Notes: a model not told the origin generated them from the sequence alone. A stretch of DNA of 64,000 bases from Bacillota bacterium (GCA_023421075.1 JAEZUM010000005.1:58221-122220), one strand, 5' to 3'; numbered from the stretch's first letter, positions 1 to 8,448 are shown. Program-made: numbers and translations.

Positions 1-591
1 GTTCAATCGATCCATTATTCCCTGATGACACCCCATAAACGGACCGCTCAGATCCTTACCGGCTTGCAAACCAAAATGTCTGCCTCCGGCCCAGCGTACA
101 ACATCACTGACGTCATAGACGTTACCTTTTACCGCTACATAGGCAGGCTTGCCGTCTGTACCGTCATATTCCGCCAGCTCTTCTACGGTAAAGCTTCTCT
201 GCTCCTGTTCCTCCGGTTGCTCCTGTTCTACCGGCTGCTCTGTACCTGGCAGCTGCTCCCAAGAGGTATCCTGCGGTTCCGGCTGAGGTAATTGCGGATC
301 CGGTTCCGACATCGTTTGGTTTCCCTGCATATCCTTCTCTCCGGGCTGAAGCATCTGCTCATAGCTTTCGATACTATTCGGCTGATAATGATAGCTGTGG
401 CTTCTTCTCTGATGAACCGGTGCTTTCCACAGATCCATGTAAAGACTGATCAGAGCACCGGTTGCATCATCAATCTGCATCTGAAAGTAATTCTTCTGAT
501 AATAAGAAGTAGCAAATACCTGCATCTGGCTATAATGGCATATCTCCTTGATATAACCATAGATTCTTCTCTTCATCTCAAATTCATCCAT
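1..591 (-). CDS. Cytochrome b5-like heme-binding domain protein, partial (3' end outside window)
   Basis: The reading frame is open from an ATG at 591 to the window edge (197 codons, no stop). An AAGGGGAAG ribosome site precedes the ATG. Residues about 1-70 are aromatic and hydrophilic, residues 90-130 are a Pro/Glu/Gln-rich linker, and from about residue 132 (FTVEELAEYDG) a cytochrome b5-like domain begins. It has the anaerobe form of the fold: YVAVKGNVYDVSDV, then GGRHFG and CHQG, instead of the HPGG of classical cytochrome b5; the two histidines are the likely heme ligands. No signal peptide or membrane segment is visible, so it may be cytosolic. It is divergent from the permease set. Redox partner unknown. 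Confidence 0.8.
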   Translation of the reverse strand, partial: MDEFEMKRRIYGYIKEICHYSQMQVFATSYYQKNYFQMQIDDATGALISLYMDLWKAPVHQRRSHSYHYQPNSIESYEQMLQPGEKDMQGNQTMSEPDPQLPQPEPQDTSWEQLPGTEQPVEQEQPEEQEQRSFTVEELAEYDGTDGKPAYVAVKGNVYDVSDVVRWAGGRHFGLQAGKDLSGPFMGCHQGIMDRLN

Positions 592-609
592 AGCTTCCCC
601 TTATCTACT

Positions 610-638
610 AATATAAATCATTCAATAATCTATATCAA
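610..638 (-). promoter_or_regulatory. Candidate sigma-A promoter for the cytochrome b5-like gene
   Basis: On the minus strand TTGATA (633-638) and TATATT (610-615) are 17 bases apart, 19 bases upstream of the start codon. The match is moderate and the region is AT-rich. Confidence 0.45.
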
Positions 639-860
639 AGGAAAGCCATTATTATGCTTCTATTTGTAATTATCCTGCGAAGAACAAAGCAAGAATACCA
701 AGTCGTTCTTTTATCTGTACCAGTGATAACATCACAGAAAACCAGGTTTAATTATGCTAAAGTTGCCTCATATCAGTCACAGATTATTTCAGATACATTT
801 CTCAAACAAATAAAAATACATTTTTAAACATTCTTTAACACAAAAAAGGAGGATCTACTT

Positions 861-1028
861 ATGCCATCCATACTCAAATTATTATTAGGAACGGTCATCG
901 GAGCTATCATAGGTTTTCTGTATTACAAAGTTGTCGGTTGTCCGACCGGTTCCTGCCCAATTACCAAGAGCCCACTCCGGTCTACCATTTATGGAGCTTT
1001 CTTAGGACTAATGCTGGCTGCTTCATAG
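861..1028 (+). CDS. DUF6132-like small membrane protein (55 aa)
   Basis: A short gene with a very strong ribosome site (AAAAAAGGAGG, 8 bases before ATG). The 55-residue product has a hydrophobic N-terminal helix (GTVIGAIIGFLYYK), a VVGCPTGSCPIT loop with two cysteines, and a second hydrophobic helix near the C-terminus. The GC-TG-CPIT loop between two helices matches the DUF6132 family as I know it, which often lies beside rhodanese or sulfur-related permease genes. Function is not established. It leads a same-strand set with two half-permeases and a rhodanese lipoprotein, so the paired cysteines may act with them. The following gene is 77 bases away with its own ribosome site. Confidence 0.75.
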   Translation: MPSILKLLLGTVIGAIIGFLYYKVVGCPTGSCPITKSPLRSTIYGAFLGLMLAAS

Positions 1029-1105
1029 AAACGCATTGTTTTTCTTCCGTCAATGCTTTATATTAAACAAATAAAGATATCAGAATAAAAGAAAGGGGAC
1101 TTACG

Positions 1106-1588
1106 ATGGATTCGTATATCTTCTATACACTAACTGTAATTCTACTGGCTCTATCCTTCTATAAGGATAAGAAAAAAACCAAAATGGCATTAAAAAAGGC
1201 TTGGAAGGCCTTTGAGAATATCCTCCCGCAATTTCTTGTTGTTATATTACTCGTCGGATTAATGCTTGCTGTACTGGACGCCAATACAATTTCCAAAATT
1301 ATCGGCAAGGAATCCGGTAGCCTAGGAGTCATCTTGTCCGCCGTCATCGGTGCAATCACGCTGATTCCTGCCTTTGTTGCCTTCCCTACCGCTGCCCTTT
1401 TACTGGAAGCCGGAGCCGGATATATGCAGATTGGTGCCTTTGTTTCCAGTCTCATGATGGTGGGGGTTGTGACTCTTCCGATCGAATTCAAATACTTCGG
1501 AAAAAAGATATCCATACTTCGTAATATCTTAGCCTTCCTGTTTTCTTTTCTGGTTGCTGTTATTATCGGATTGGTGGTGACAAAATGA
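1106..1588 (+). CDS. Half-size ArsP/DUF318-type permease, first subunit
   Basis: The 160-residue integral membrane protein has about four to five helices. The segment around residues 70-105 (GVILSAVIGAITLIPAFVAF) and the following FVSSLMMVGVVTLPIEFKYFG resemble the conserved core of the COG0701 permease family (ArsP and relatives), whose full-length members have two such halves in one chain. Here the chain stops after one half. Its stop overlaps the start of the next gene by four bases (ATGA at 1585-1588), so the two halves are probably co-translated and form a heterodimer. ArsP exports organoarsenicals in some bacteria, but the substrate here cannot be read from sequence. Confidence 0.75.
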   Translation: MDSYIFYTLTVILLALSFYKDKKKTKMALKKAWKAFENILPQFLVVILLVGLMLAVLDANTISKIIGKESGSLGVILSAVIGAITLIPAFVAFPTAALLLEAGAGYMQIGAFVSSLMMVGVVTLPIEFKYFGKKISILRNILAFLFSFLVAVIIGLVVTK

Positions 1589-2124
1589 AAAAATGGATTA
1601 AGCGTTATCGTTCCTTTATCGTAGTATTATTCGGAATACTTCTATTGACATTATTAAATAATACTCTAGGGCTGAAGGCTCTTAGCATCTCGATCAATTC
1701 CTTTCGGGAAATGCTCTTAGTCATCCCTCCGGTCTTCCTCCTTCTTGGCCTGCTTGATGTCTGGGTTCCAAGAGAAACCATGATGAAATATATGGGAGAA
1801 GGTTCCGGTTGGAAAGGCGTAATTCTCGCCATATTAATCGGATCAGCAGCGGCAGGACCGCTTTACGGAGCCTTTCCCGTGGCCGCGGTATTTATGAAAA
1901 AGGGGGTTAAGTTCATGAATGTACTTATTTTCCTGGGTGCATGGTCAACAACAAAAATCCCGATGTTCCTGTTTGAGCTATCCTCCCTCGGTGTGAAATT
2001 TGCCCTTACAAGGCTGTTGATCGATATCCCGGGAGTTATTATAATCGCTTTTCTGCTATCAAAAGCCATATCAAAACAGGAAATAGCCAGAATCTATGAA
2101 AATGCGCAACACCTTGATGAATAG
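1585..2124 (+). CDS. Half-size ArsP/DUF318-type permease, second subunit
   Basis: The 179-residue membrane protein has about five helices. Its core (residues about 70-97, GEGSGWKGVILAILIGSAAA then GPLYGAFPVAA) is a weak repeat of the core in the preceding protein (GSLGVILSAVIGA then IPAFVAFPTAA), as expected for the second inverted half of a COG0701 permease. A GAWSTTKIPMFLFE segment follows. It begins in a four-base overlap with the first half and is followed 15 bases later by the rhodanese lipoprotein gene. No frameshift is seen: each half has its own start and stop, so this is a split gene pair and not a broken gene. Confidence 0.75.
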   Translation: MKKWIKRYRSFIVVLFGILLLTLLNNTLGLKALSISINSFREMLLVIPPVFLLLGLLDVWVPRETMMKYMGEGSGWKGVILAILIGSAAAGPLYGAFPVAAVFMKKGVKFMNVLIFLGAWSTTKIPMFLFELSSLGVKFALTRLLIDIPGVIIIAFLLSKAISKQEIARIYENAQHLDE

Positions 2125-2139
2125 TAAAGGAGATTATCT

Positions 2140-2610
2140 ATGAAAAAATATATGATGATTGTTCTAACTCTTACCCTGTCCGTCTTCCTGCTGACCGGCT
2201 GCACCGCCAAGAGCAGCGTACCCGAGACCCAAAAAAACACCACGACAGCGGCTGATACAGACCAAGAGGAAGAAACACCGGCACCCATAGCAGTAAGCAC
2301 TCTCGAGAAAATTAATGCCGAGAAGGCGAAAGAGATGATGGATGCCGGCGATAAGTTAATTATTTTAGATGTTAGAACCCAAGAGGAGTACCAGGAAGGG
2401 CATATTGAGGGTGCTATTCTTATTCCGGACTTTGAAATCGAATCAAAAGCAGAGGAAATATTAACTGATAAGAATACTACCGTCTTAGTGTATTGCCGAA
2501 GCGGAAGAAGAAGTGCTTTGGCTTCCCAGAAGCTAAGTGATCTGGGTTATACCTCAATCTATGATTTTGGCGGTATCATTGATTGGCCTTACGAAGTGGT
2601 AACCGACTGA
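2140..2610 (+). CDS. Rhodanese-domain lipoprotein
   Basis: The 156-residue product has a lipoprotein signal (LLTG followed by C21), a Thr/Glu-rich linker to about residue 50, then a single rhodanese domain (about 55-155). The conserved ILDVRTQEEYQEGHI block is at 74-89 and the active-site loop is C119-RSGRRS, the usual six-residue loop of sulfur-carrying rhodaneses. It therefore probably forms a persulfide outside the membrane, tethered to it. An AAAGGAG ribosome site precedes the ATG. It is the last gene of the set with DUF6132 and two half-permeases, which suggests extracytoplasmic sulfur or selenium handling; that role is inferred. It converges on the GH130 gene with only three bases between the stops. 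Confidence 0.85.
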   Translation: MKKYMMIVLTLTLSVFLLTGCTAKSSVPETQKNTTTAADTDQEEETPAPIAVSTLEKINAEKAKEMMDAGDKLIILDVRTQEEYQEGHIEGAILIPDFEIESKAEEILTDKNTTVLVYCRSGRRSALASQKLSDLGYTSIYDFGGIIDWPYEVVTD

Positions 2611-2613
2611 TTC

Positions 2614-3633
2614 TTATAAGACACCGTAATTCCTATCATCGCTGGTAGCGGCATCATTTGCCTTTACATAATCAATGATTTCATCCACGGTAGTGAACGC
2701 CATACCAACGTAGCTGTCGGCAGCACCATAATAGATGGCAATTCTTCCTGTCTCTGCATCGGTTAATGCTGCACAGGGGAATACCACATTGGCAACGAAG
2801 CCTCTCTCTTCATACCAGGTCTCCGGTGTTAAGATAAAGTTGTTACAACGATATTTTACGATGGAGGGATTATCAATATCCAGGATGCAGGCACCCATGC
2901 TATATACATAGCCATTGCAGGTGCCGGTTACACCATGATAGAACATAAGCCATCCTTCACTAGTCTCTATGGGGGCCGCTCCGCCGCCGATCTTTAAGGA
3001 CTGCCACCATTGGCTACCGCGAGCCATCACATGTCTGTGCTTTCCCCAGAAGGTGAGATCCGGACTCTCACTTAAGAATACGTCACCAAAAGGAGTATGT
3101 CCGCTGTCACTCGGTCTGGACAATAATACAAAATTACCATTGATCTTTCTCGGGAACAACACACCGTTACGGTTGAAGGGAAGGAACGGATTCTCTATTC
3201 TGATAAAGGTCTTAAAATCCGTAGTCTTCGCCATACCGAGAGCAGCGCCATAGAAGTCGGTACACCAGATAATATAGTAGGTATCCTCCACCTTGATTAA
3301 TCGGGGATCATAAGCATATCTGGGCATAAATGGCTCACCTTTCTCATTTACGAAAGGAATTTTGTTAAAATCATAGGTCCAATGGATTCCATCCTTGCTA
3401 TAGCCCAAATACAAATGAGGAATACCATCCATCTGTTCTGCACGAAACACCCCGATAAACTCTCCGTTAAAAGGAACTACAGCACTATTAAAGATACGGG
3501 CAACTCCGGGTAGAGGATTTCGGTTAATAATCGGATTCTCAGTATATCTCCATACCGGTCCGACACAATCTGCAGGCTTATCCTGCCATGGTATATTTGG
3601 CAAATTATTTGTAATCATTTTCACTTTACTCAT
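2614..3633 (-). CDS. GH130 beta-1,4-mannooligosaccharide phosphorylase (GH130_2-like)
   Basis: The 339-residue protein is a GH130 phosphorylase, a five-bladed propeller enzyme that splits beta-mannosides with phosphate to give mannose 1-phosphate. The presumed general acid is D109 in YDPRLIKVED. The GIHWTYD and GAADSYVGMA segments fit the family. Its size and N-terminus resemble the Ruminococcus albus enzyme that acts on mannooligosaccharides (EC 2.4.1.319), and the longer neighbour resembles the mannosylglucose enzyme; this split is inferred from length and neighbourhood. It is the last gene of the mannan operon, 35 bases after the other GH130 gene, with an AAGGGAG ribosome site. No signal peptide is present, so it is cytosolic. 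Confidence 0.85.
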   Translation of the reverse strand: MSKVKMITNNLPNIPWQDKPADCVGPVWRYTENPIINRNPLPGVARIFNSAVVPFNGEFIGVFRAEQMDGIPHLYLGYSKDGIHWTYDFNKIPFVNEKGEPFMPRYAYDPRLIKVEDTYYIIWCTDFYGAALGMAKTTDFKTFIRIENPFLPFNRNGVLFPRKINGNFVLLSRPSDSGHTPFGDVFLSESPDLTFWGKHRHVMARGSQWWQSLKIGGGAAPIETSEGWLMFYHGVTGTCNGYVYSMGACILDIDNPSIVKYRCNNFILTPETWYEERGFVANVVFPCAALTDAETGRIAIYYGAADSYVGMAFTTVDEIIDYVKANDAATSDDRNYGVL

Positions 3634-3668
3634 AAGAATCTCCCTTAAGTTTTATAATCTATGAGGTT

Positions 3669-4835
3669 CTATTTCTTCAATAGTTCCAGGTTCCTGCGAA
3701 TCAATTCACAACGCTGTTGCACGCATTCAACGGAACGGAGCGGATCAACAGGAGTATGGAAGGTATAATCAATAAGTCGATCTACTGTAGTAGCTGCAAC
3801 ATGCAGTCTGGTATCGGAGGAAGCATAATAGATATAAACATCCCCGTTATCTCTTGCAATGGCACCGTTTGTGAATACTACATTGGATACATCACCGATT
3901 CGTTCGATACCCAGAGGTGCAATATAGAAGCCGGAAGGCTCTGCGATCACCTTCGTCGGATCCTTTAAATCAGTAGCGAATACATAGATAACATAACGTA
4001 ATCCTGCTGCCGTATTGCGCACACCATGAGCAATGTGAATCCAGCCCTTATCCGTCTTGATCGGAACCGCACCGGCACCATTCTTCGCTTCGGTAATGGT
4101 ATGATACCTTCTCTTACTGGTGATGATCTCCTCATCAATTACCGCATTGGTGATGTCCTCACAGAAGCCCACACCGATACCACCGCCGGAACCGGTCTCG
4201 ATAAAACCGTCCATGGGTCTGGTGTAGAACATGTATTTTCCGTTGACAAACTCCGGATGCAGAACTACATTTCTCTGCTGCGGAGATTGCAGTGTCTTCA
4301 GATTATTCAGTCTCTCCCAAGTCTTTAAATCCTTGGTTCTGACAATGCCCGCTTCCGCTATCGCTGCAGACAAATCCGGATTCGCTACATCCTTACTCTC
4401 AGAGCAGAATACGCCGTAGACATAGCCATCCTCATGCTTCGTCAGTCTCATATCATAGACATTGGTCTCGTAGTCACAGGTATCCGGAAGCTCCACGGGA
4501 TAATCCCAGAAGCGAAAGCCATCCACCGGACTATCACTTTCTGCAACACCAAAGAAGGATTTTCTGTCATTCCCTTCAATTCTGGCCACCAGGTAATACT
4601 TGCCATTTAGTTCAATTGCACCGGAATTAAATACCGCATTTACTCCGAGGCGTTCCATAAAGTAGGGATTCGTCTTCTCATCAAGATCATATTTCCAGAA
4701 CACGGGGATATGCTCATTGGTCAATACCGGATTCACATAGCGGTCATACATGCCGGTATAAACCGTACTGACTTCATTCTTCTTCGAGATTATTCTCTCG
4801 TATTTATCCAATTCCACATAGTAATTCGGATGCAT
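3669..4835 (-). CDS. GH130 4-O-beta-D-mannosyl-D-glucose phosphorylase (GH130_1-like)
   Basis: At 388 residues it has the length typical of GH130_1 enzymes, which phosphorolyse mannosyl-glucose to mannose 1-phosphate and glucose (EC 2.4.1.281). The probable catalytic acid is D128 in [28 protein letters not shown] and [12 protein letters not shown] are further family blocks. It lies directly downstream of a cellobiose 2-epimerase gene (17 bases), which would make its substrate from mannobiose, and upstream of the second GH130. GGAGG lies eight bases before the ATG. Cytosolic, since no signal peptide is seen. Subfamily assignment depends on length and gene order. Confidence 0.86.
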   Translation of the reverse strand: MHPNYYVELDKYERIISKKNEVSTVYTGMYDRYVNPVLTNEHIPVFWKYDLDEKTNPYFMERLGVNAVFNSGAIELNGKYYLVARIEGNDRKSFFGVAESDSPVDGFRFWDYPVELPDTCDYETNVYDMRLTKHEDGYVYGVFCSESKDVANPDLSAAIAEAGIVRTKDLKTWERLNNLKTLQSPQQRNVVLHPEFVNGKYMFYTRPMDGFIETGSGGGIGVGFCEDITNAVIDEEIITSKRRYHTITEAKNGAGAVPIKTDKGWIHIAHGVRNTAAGLRYVIYVFATDLKDPTKVIAEPSGFYIAPLGIERIGDVSNVVFTNGAIARDNGDVYIYYASSDTRLHVAATTVDRLIDYTFHTPVDPLRSVECVQQRCELIRRNLELLKK

Positions 4836-4852
4836 CCTTTAACCTCCAATAT

Positions 4853-6025
4853 TTAAAAGTCTATTTTTCGATGAATGACCTCAAAGCACATTCTTCCGTT
4901 ATGGTAAGGGCATTTCCAGGGCCCGACGATCTCCTTGGTCACGATCGGTGTTCCGTCCTTATATAGCTCATCAAACCATTCCGATCCAGCCCTGCGATCG
5001 ATCATATAGGTCTTTATAAAATCCCATATTTTCGCTACCGAATCTAAATACTCTTTTTTGGTGGGCTCCTTCTGATATCCATTTAGAAATCCAAGCATTG
5101 CTTCTGCCTGAACCCACCACACCTTCCTTGTATCCACTACTCCCTTTTCACATTCGTTATAGAGAGAGTTCTCGTCCATAGCCACCGAATGGATATGAGC
5201 AGCCAAGGCCTTTGTGATTGGTGTAATTTTAGCACTGTACTCCGGATCCTCCAGTATCTCTACGCTACGATCAACCAGCCAGGAGGCCTCAATATCATGA
5301 CCATAAGAGTTTAGATCAAGAATGGTATTCATCTCATGATCAAAGAATACCTCCAGTCTTTGCTTGGCAGGATTATAAACCTTATCCGCAAAGAGATCCA
5401 GCATCCACTTCATTTTATCTGCGATAACTTCCTTCTTATCCACACGGTATAGCTCCGTATAAGCCTCCAGGACGTGCAGCAGCGTATTCATCGTTCTCGT
5501 TGCCATAACCCCGTTCTCCGATAATTTCTCATTGGAGACCGGCATAAATTCACGGTCAAAAGCCTCCAGATATCCGATATCGTCTCTGCAGACGTTCTCC
5601 ATCTTATCAACCAAGGAATAGGCAAGCTTAAGAGCCTCTTTATCCCCCGTGGCACCGTAATAGGAGGCCAGTCCATATACAGCAAAGGCTTGATTATACG
5701 TATGCTTTGTCTCGTCGGAGGGCTTACCGTCGTAAGTAACCGACCAGAACACACCTCCATTTTCTTGGTCATAAAAAGCTTTTTCTAAAAAATCATATGC
5801 ATGCCGGGCATAGCGAAGGCAGTCTTCTTCTCCAATCGTCATATAGGCATTGGAGAAAAACCATAGGATTCTGCTGTTAAGTATACAGCCCTTATCCGCC
5901 TTCTTATGCAAGTTCAGATCGAAATCCATCTCCCCATAGAATCCGCCGAACTCATCATCCTTTAAGCCTTTCCAAAACGGAATTATGTCCTTCCATAAAT
6001 GTCCTTTTATTTCATCCACCCTCAT
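4853..6025 (-). CDS. Cellobiose 2-epimerase (AGE family)
   Basis: The enzyme belongs to the N-acylglucosamine 2-epimerase superfamily, an alpha/alpha barrel that converts the reducing-end sugar of cellobiose or mannobiose at C2. Family blocks are HTYNQAFAVYGLASYY, SYGHDIEASWL, VWWVQAEAMLGFL and a C-terminal CPYHNGRMCFE; the histidines in the last ones match the catalytic and binding histidines of cellobiose epimerases. Two in-frame ATGs lie six bases apart; I chose the second (6025, 390 aa) because it is eight bases from GGGAGG, while the first is only two bases away. In this operon its task is most likely beta-1,4-mannobiose to mannosyl-glucose, feeding the next gene's enzyme. Confidence 0.87.
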   Translation of the reverse strand: MRVDEIKGHLWKDIIPFWKGLKDDEFGGFYGEMDFDLNLHKKADKGCILNSRILWFFSNAYMTIGEEDCLRYARHAYDFLEKAFYDQENGGVFWSVTYDGKPSDETKHTYNQAFAVYGLASYYGATGDKEALKLAYSLVDKMENVCRDDIGYLEAFDREFMPVSNEKLSENGVMATRTMNTLLHVLEAYTELYRVDKKEVIADKMKWMLDLFADKVYNPAKQRLEVFFDHEMNTILDLNSYGHDIEASWLVDRSVEILEDPEYSAKITPITKALAAHIHSVAMDENSLYNECEKGVVDTRKVWWVQAEAMLGFLNGYQKEPTKKEYLDSVAKIWDFIKTYMIDRRAGSEWFDELYKDGTPIVTKEIVGPWKCPYHNGRMCFEVIHRKIDF

Positions 6026-6063
6026 CGTCATAGCCTCCCAAAGGTAACTAAGTTATTTTGTTT

Positions 6064-6996
6064 CTATTGATGTGAGATAATTAATTCCATCTCCCCTTTC
6101 AATCGAAAGCTTCCGTAACCGTAAGGCAGAATAAAGTGATCTCCCTTACTGATCCCAACTCCGTCTATCTCGCCTGAGCCACCAATTATGCTGACATTCA
6201 GGAACTTAAATTCCTGTATAAATACCTGCTCACCATGCATACGAATCCGCTTCACGCCATAAAAATCACAATTGATTAACTCCTCGATGTCACATTCTGC
6301 ATTCTGTGTCAGCTCTCCTCTTACTTCCAGCCCGGTATAAGGACAATTGATTACATCAATACTCTTGTCGATATGTAGCTCGCGAGGTTTACCGTTATCC
6401 AGCCTGTCATAATCATAAAGTCGATACGTAATATCACTGTTTTGCTGAGTTTCTAAAATAAATGTCCCTTTCTTAATTGCATGAACGGTTCCCGGTTCGA
6501 TCTGAAAAAAGTCACCTTTTTTAATCGGGCATAGACGAATGAGCTCCTTCCATCGATTTTCGCGGATCATCTGAGCCAGCTCTTCCTTATCCTTTGCATT
6601 GTGTCCGATTACAATCTCAGCATCTTCGTCTGCATCAAGGATATACCAGCATTCTGTCTTACCCAGCGCACCATTTTCTTGACTCGCTGCATAAGCATCA
6701 TCCGGATGAACCTGAATGCTTAAGTCAGTCTTAGCATCAATGATTTTAATCAGTAGTGGAAACACCTCTCCTTCTGCATTACCGAAGAGTTCTCTATGAT
6801 GGTCCCAAAGCCAGCTTAAGGTTCTGCCACTGTATTCTCCGCTCTTAATCTCACAATCACCATTTTTATGTGCGCTGATTGCCCAGCACTCTCCCGTATT
6901 GTCATTCGGTATCGGATAGCCGAATTCTGTTGCCAGCTTATTGCCCCCCCAGATCATCGTTTTAAAGACCGGTGCTAAAAATATTATGTTTTTCAT
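6064..6996 (-). CDS. manA: Mannose-6-phosphate isomerase, class I (ManA)
   Basis: The 310-residue cupin enzyme interconverts mannose 6-phosphate and fructose 6-phosphate and needs zinc. Metal ligands are visible as Q95 and H97 in SIQVHPDD, E115 in KTECWYIL and a later His in EPGTVHAIKKG. The length matches the short Bacillus-type enzyme (about 315 aa). I start at 6996 (MKNIIFLAPV), which has a GGAAAGAGAG ribosome site and fits family N-termini; a longer in-frame start at 7077 would add 27 unrelated residues, and the operator lies just upstream of it. It is the first enzyme gene after the operon promoter and sends mannose units into glycolysis. A phosphomannomutase for mannose 1-phosphate is not in the window. 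Confidence 0.9.
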   Translation of the reverse strand: MKNIIFLAPVFKTMIWGGNKLATEFGYPIPNDNTGECWAISAHKNGDCEIKSGEYSGRTLSWLWDHHRELFGNAEGEVFPLLIKIIDAKTDLSIQVHPDDAYAASQENGALGKTECWYILDADEDAEIVIGHNAKDKEELAQMIRENRWKELIRLCPIKKGDFFQIEPGTVHAIKKGTFILETQQNSDITYRLYDYDRLDNGKPRELHIDKSIDVINCPYTGLEVRGELTQNAECDIEELINCDFYGVKRIRMHGEQVFIQEFKFLNVSIIGGSGEIDGVGISKGDHFILPYGYGSFRLKGEMELIISHQ

Positions 6997-7086
6997 TATA
7001 AATTTTCTCTCTTTCCAGAGTTCATTCGCAATCCATATACTATTAAGATCCGACATAACAATGTGATGAACTATCATTTCACTTTT

Positions 7087-7102
7087 AAGTTATCGTTAAC
7101 TT
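7087..7102 (-). promoter_or_regulatory. LacI-family operator of the mannan operon
   Basis: A perfect inverted repeat, AAGTTA-TCGT-TAACTT, has a central CG as is usual for LacI-family sites. It lies six bases downstream of the -10 element and so covers the expected transcription start. The adjacent regulator gene is the obvious candidate to bind it. Confidence 0.75.
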
Positions 7103-7108
7103 AATATT

Positions 7109-7137
7109 ATTCTAAATTACGTAGCTCTATTTGTCAA
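7109..7137 (-). promoter_or_regulatory. Sigma-A promoter of the mannan operon
   Basis: On the minus strand a consensus TTGACA (7132-7137) is 17 bases from TAGAAT (7109-7114). The -35 begins three bases after the regulator's stop codon, so the enzymes can be transcribed independently of the regulator. No terminator separates the two, so read-through from the regulator is also possible. Confidence 0.8.
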
Positions 7138-7140
7138 TTC

Positions 7141-8178
7141 TTATTTCTTCTTGCTTATCGTATCTGATGTAGTATTAAGTGGTGGCTTCACAGAATCACG
7201 ATACACAATTCTTCCGCTAACAACCTTTCTACCATAATCCTTTGTCGGATGTTTAATTCTCTTCATAATTGAATTTACGGCTGCCTCCGCCATCGCTTCC
7301 ACATTAACCTCAACCGTAGTAATCGGCGGATCACTTAAGGTCGCATAAATATAGTTATCAAAGCCAACCACCGAGATATCCTCCGGTATACGGTATCCGG
7401 CTTTCTTTAATTGCAGGATAAGGCTGTAGGCAACCTCATCGCAGTTGCATACAAAGGCGGTTGGCATTACCGATGGGAGAAGTATCTTGGTAAACTTACC
7501 ATGATCATCACGGTCACTGATAATCCATTCATCCCTGATCTCAAGCTTATTCTGTCTTAGCGATTTATAGTATCCGACATAACGATCCATGATGCTTGAG
7601 GTAGCATTAATATTACCCACAAAGCCAATCTCCTTATGTCCGATATTAATCAGATGGTTGGTGATCTCATAAGCACCATAAAAGCTGTCACTGACTATGG
7701 TATCCACCTTAAAATAATCATCCGAAAAATCCAGGAAAATAAATGGTATAGAGGCTGTTGATATTCTCTCCAGATATGTCCTCCTCATCTGACCAAGAAC
7801 AATAAGACCATCCACCTTATTATTCTGCAGGATATGGGGCAACACCCCTTCTCTCTCGTCTTCCTCCGAAACGACCTCGAGTATTCCGAAAAAGTCAAAA
7901 TTCAAAAGATCCTTTACAATCATTTGATACATCTTCGCATAGAAGGCACTCTCATGCATAAATTGTTCGGCTATCAGAATGCCGATATTATAGTTCATGC
8001 CCTCCTTCATACTCTTCCCTAAGAAGTTATAGCGATAGCCCATTTCTTCCGCTTTCTGTTTAATCATATCCCTTACCGAATCGCTTACACCTTCTCGGTC
8101 TGACAAAGCCTTCGATACCGTTACCGTACTTACACCAAGCTGCTTTGCAACATCCTTCATTGTTATATTCTTTCCCAT
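7141..8178 (-). CDS. LacI-family transcriptional regulator of mannooligosaccharide use
   Basis: The 345-residue protein has an N-terminal LacI helix-turn-helix (MKDVAKQLGVSTVTVSKALS, about residues 7-26) and a periplasmic-binding-protein-like sensor domain (about 60-335, with GYRIPEDISVVGFDN and PPITTVEV). The start at 8178 is chosen because GGAAGG lies nine bases upstream; an in-frame ATG at 8211 would add 11 residues before the usual family start. It lies upstream of and in line with manA, epimerase and GH130 genes, with a perfect palindromic operator at their promoter, so it is most likely their repressor. The effector is unknown; a mannooligosaccharide or mannose phosphate is plausible. 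Confidence 0.88.
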   Translation of the reverse strand: MGKNITMKDVAKQLGVSTVTVSKALSDREGVSDSVRDMIKQKAEEMGYRYNFLGKSMKEGMNYNIGILIAEQFMHESAFYAKMYQMIVKDLLNFDFFGILEVVSEEDEREGVLPHILQNNKVDGLIVLGQMRRTYLERISTASIPFIFLDFSDDYFKVDTIVSDSFYGAYEITNHLINIGHKEIGFVGNINATSSIMDRYVGYYKSLRQNKLEIRDEWIISDRDDHGKFTKILLPSVMPTAFVCNCDEVAYSLILQLKKAGYRIPEDISVVGFDNYIYATLSDPPITTVEVNVEAMAEAAVNSIMKRIKHPTKDYGRKVVSGRIVYRDSVKPPLNTTSDTISKKK

Positions 8179-8222
8179 TGTTAATATCCTTCCAATGAAT
8201 ATTGATTTCATAAACTATTTTC

Positions 8223-8250
8223 ATTATAGCAAATTTTGTGTGGTTTTCAA
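8223..8250 (-). promoter_or_regulatory. Promoter of the LacI-family regulator gene
   Basis: On the minus strand TTGAAA (8245-8250) and TATAAT (8223-8228) are 16 bases apart, and the -10 is extended (TGCTATAAT). It lies about 45 bases before the start codon. Confidence 0.6.
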
Positions 8251-8384
8251 CGTAATAAGCTATCCGCTGCAGTAATATTTACTTAATTTATTACTTTTCC
8301 ACTGAATGATGGTTATTCTTTTATCACTTACATCTTAAGCTGAATTGCACGTCCATATTTTATTGGATGACTAGCGGTATTGAA

Positions 8385-8421
8385 TCACAAAAAGGGAATT
8401 GCCGTTACAAAAGCAATTCCC
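8385..8421 (-). terminator. Intrinsic terminator of the soluble chemoreceptor gene
   Basis: GGGAATTGC (8394-8402) pairs with GCAATTCCC (8413-8421); on the minus strand the hairpin is followed by TTTTTGTG. It starts 28 bases past the chemoreceptor stop codon. Confidence 0.8.
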
Positions 8422-8448
8422 ATCGATTTTTACTATCATTCGGATAAA

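Noticed and set aside
25..669. Two plus-strand open frames of 88 and 125 codons
   Set aside because: They lie opposite the cytochrome b5-like gene, have no ribosome sites and have unnatural composition; the minus-strand frame has a recognisable domain.
1106..2124. One permease gene broken by a frameshift
   Set aside because: Each half has its own start and its own stop in an ATGA overlap, and the second half begins with a normal basic N-terminus, so two genes are more likely.
6045..6055. TAACT-A-AGTTA dyad before the epimerase as a second LacI operator
   Set aside because: Half-sites are in the opposite order to the promoter operator, the centre is odd-numbered and no promoter is there.
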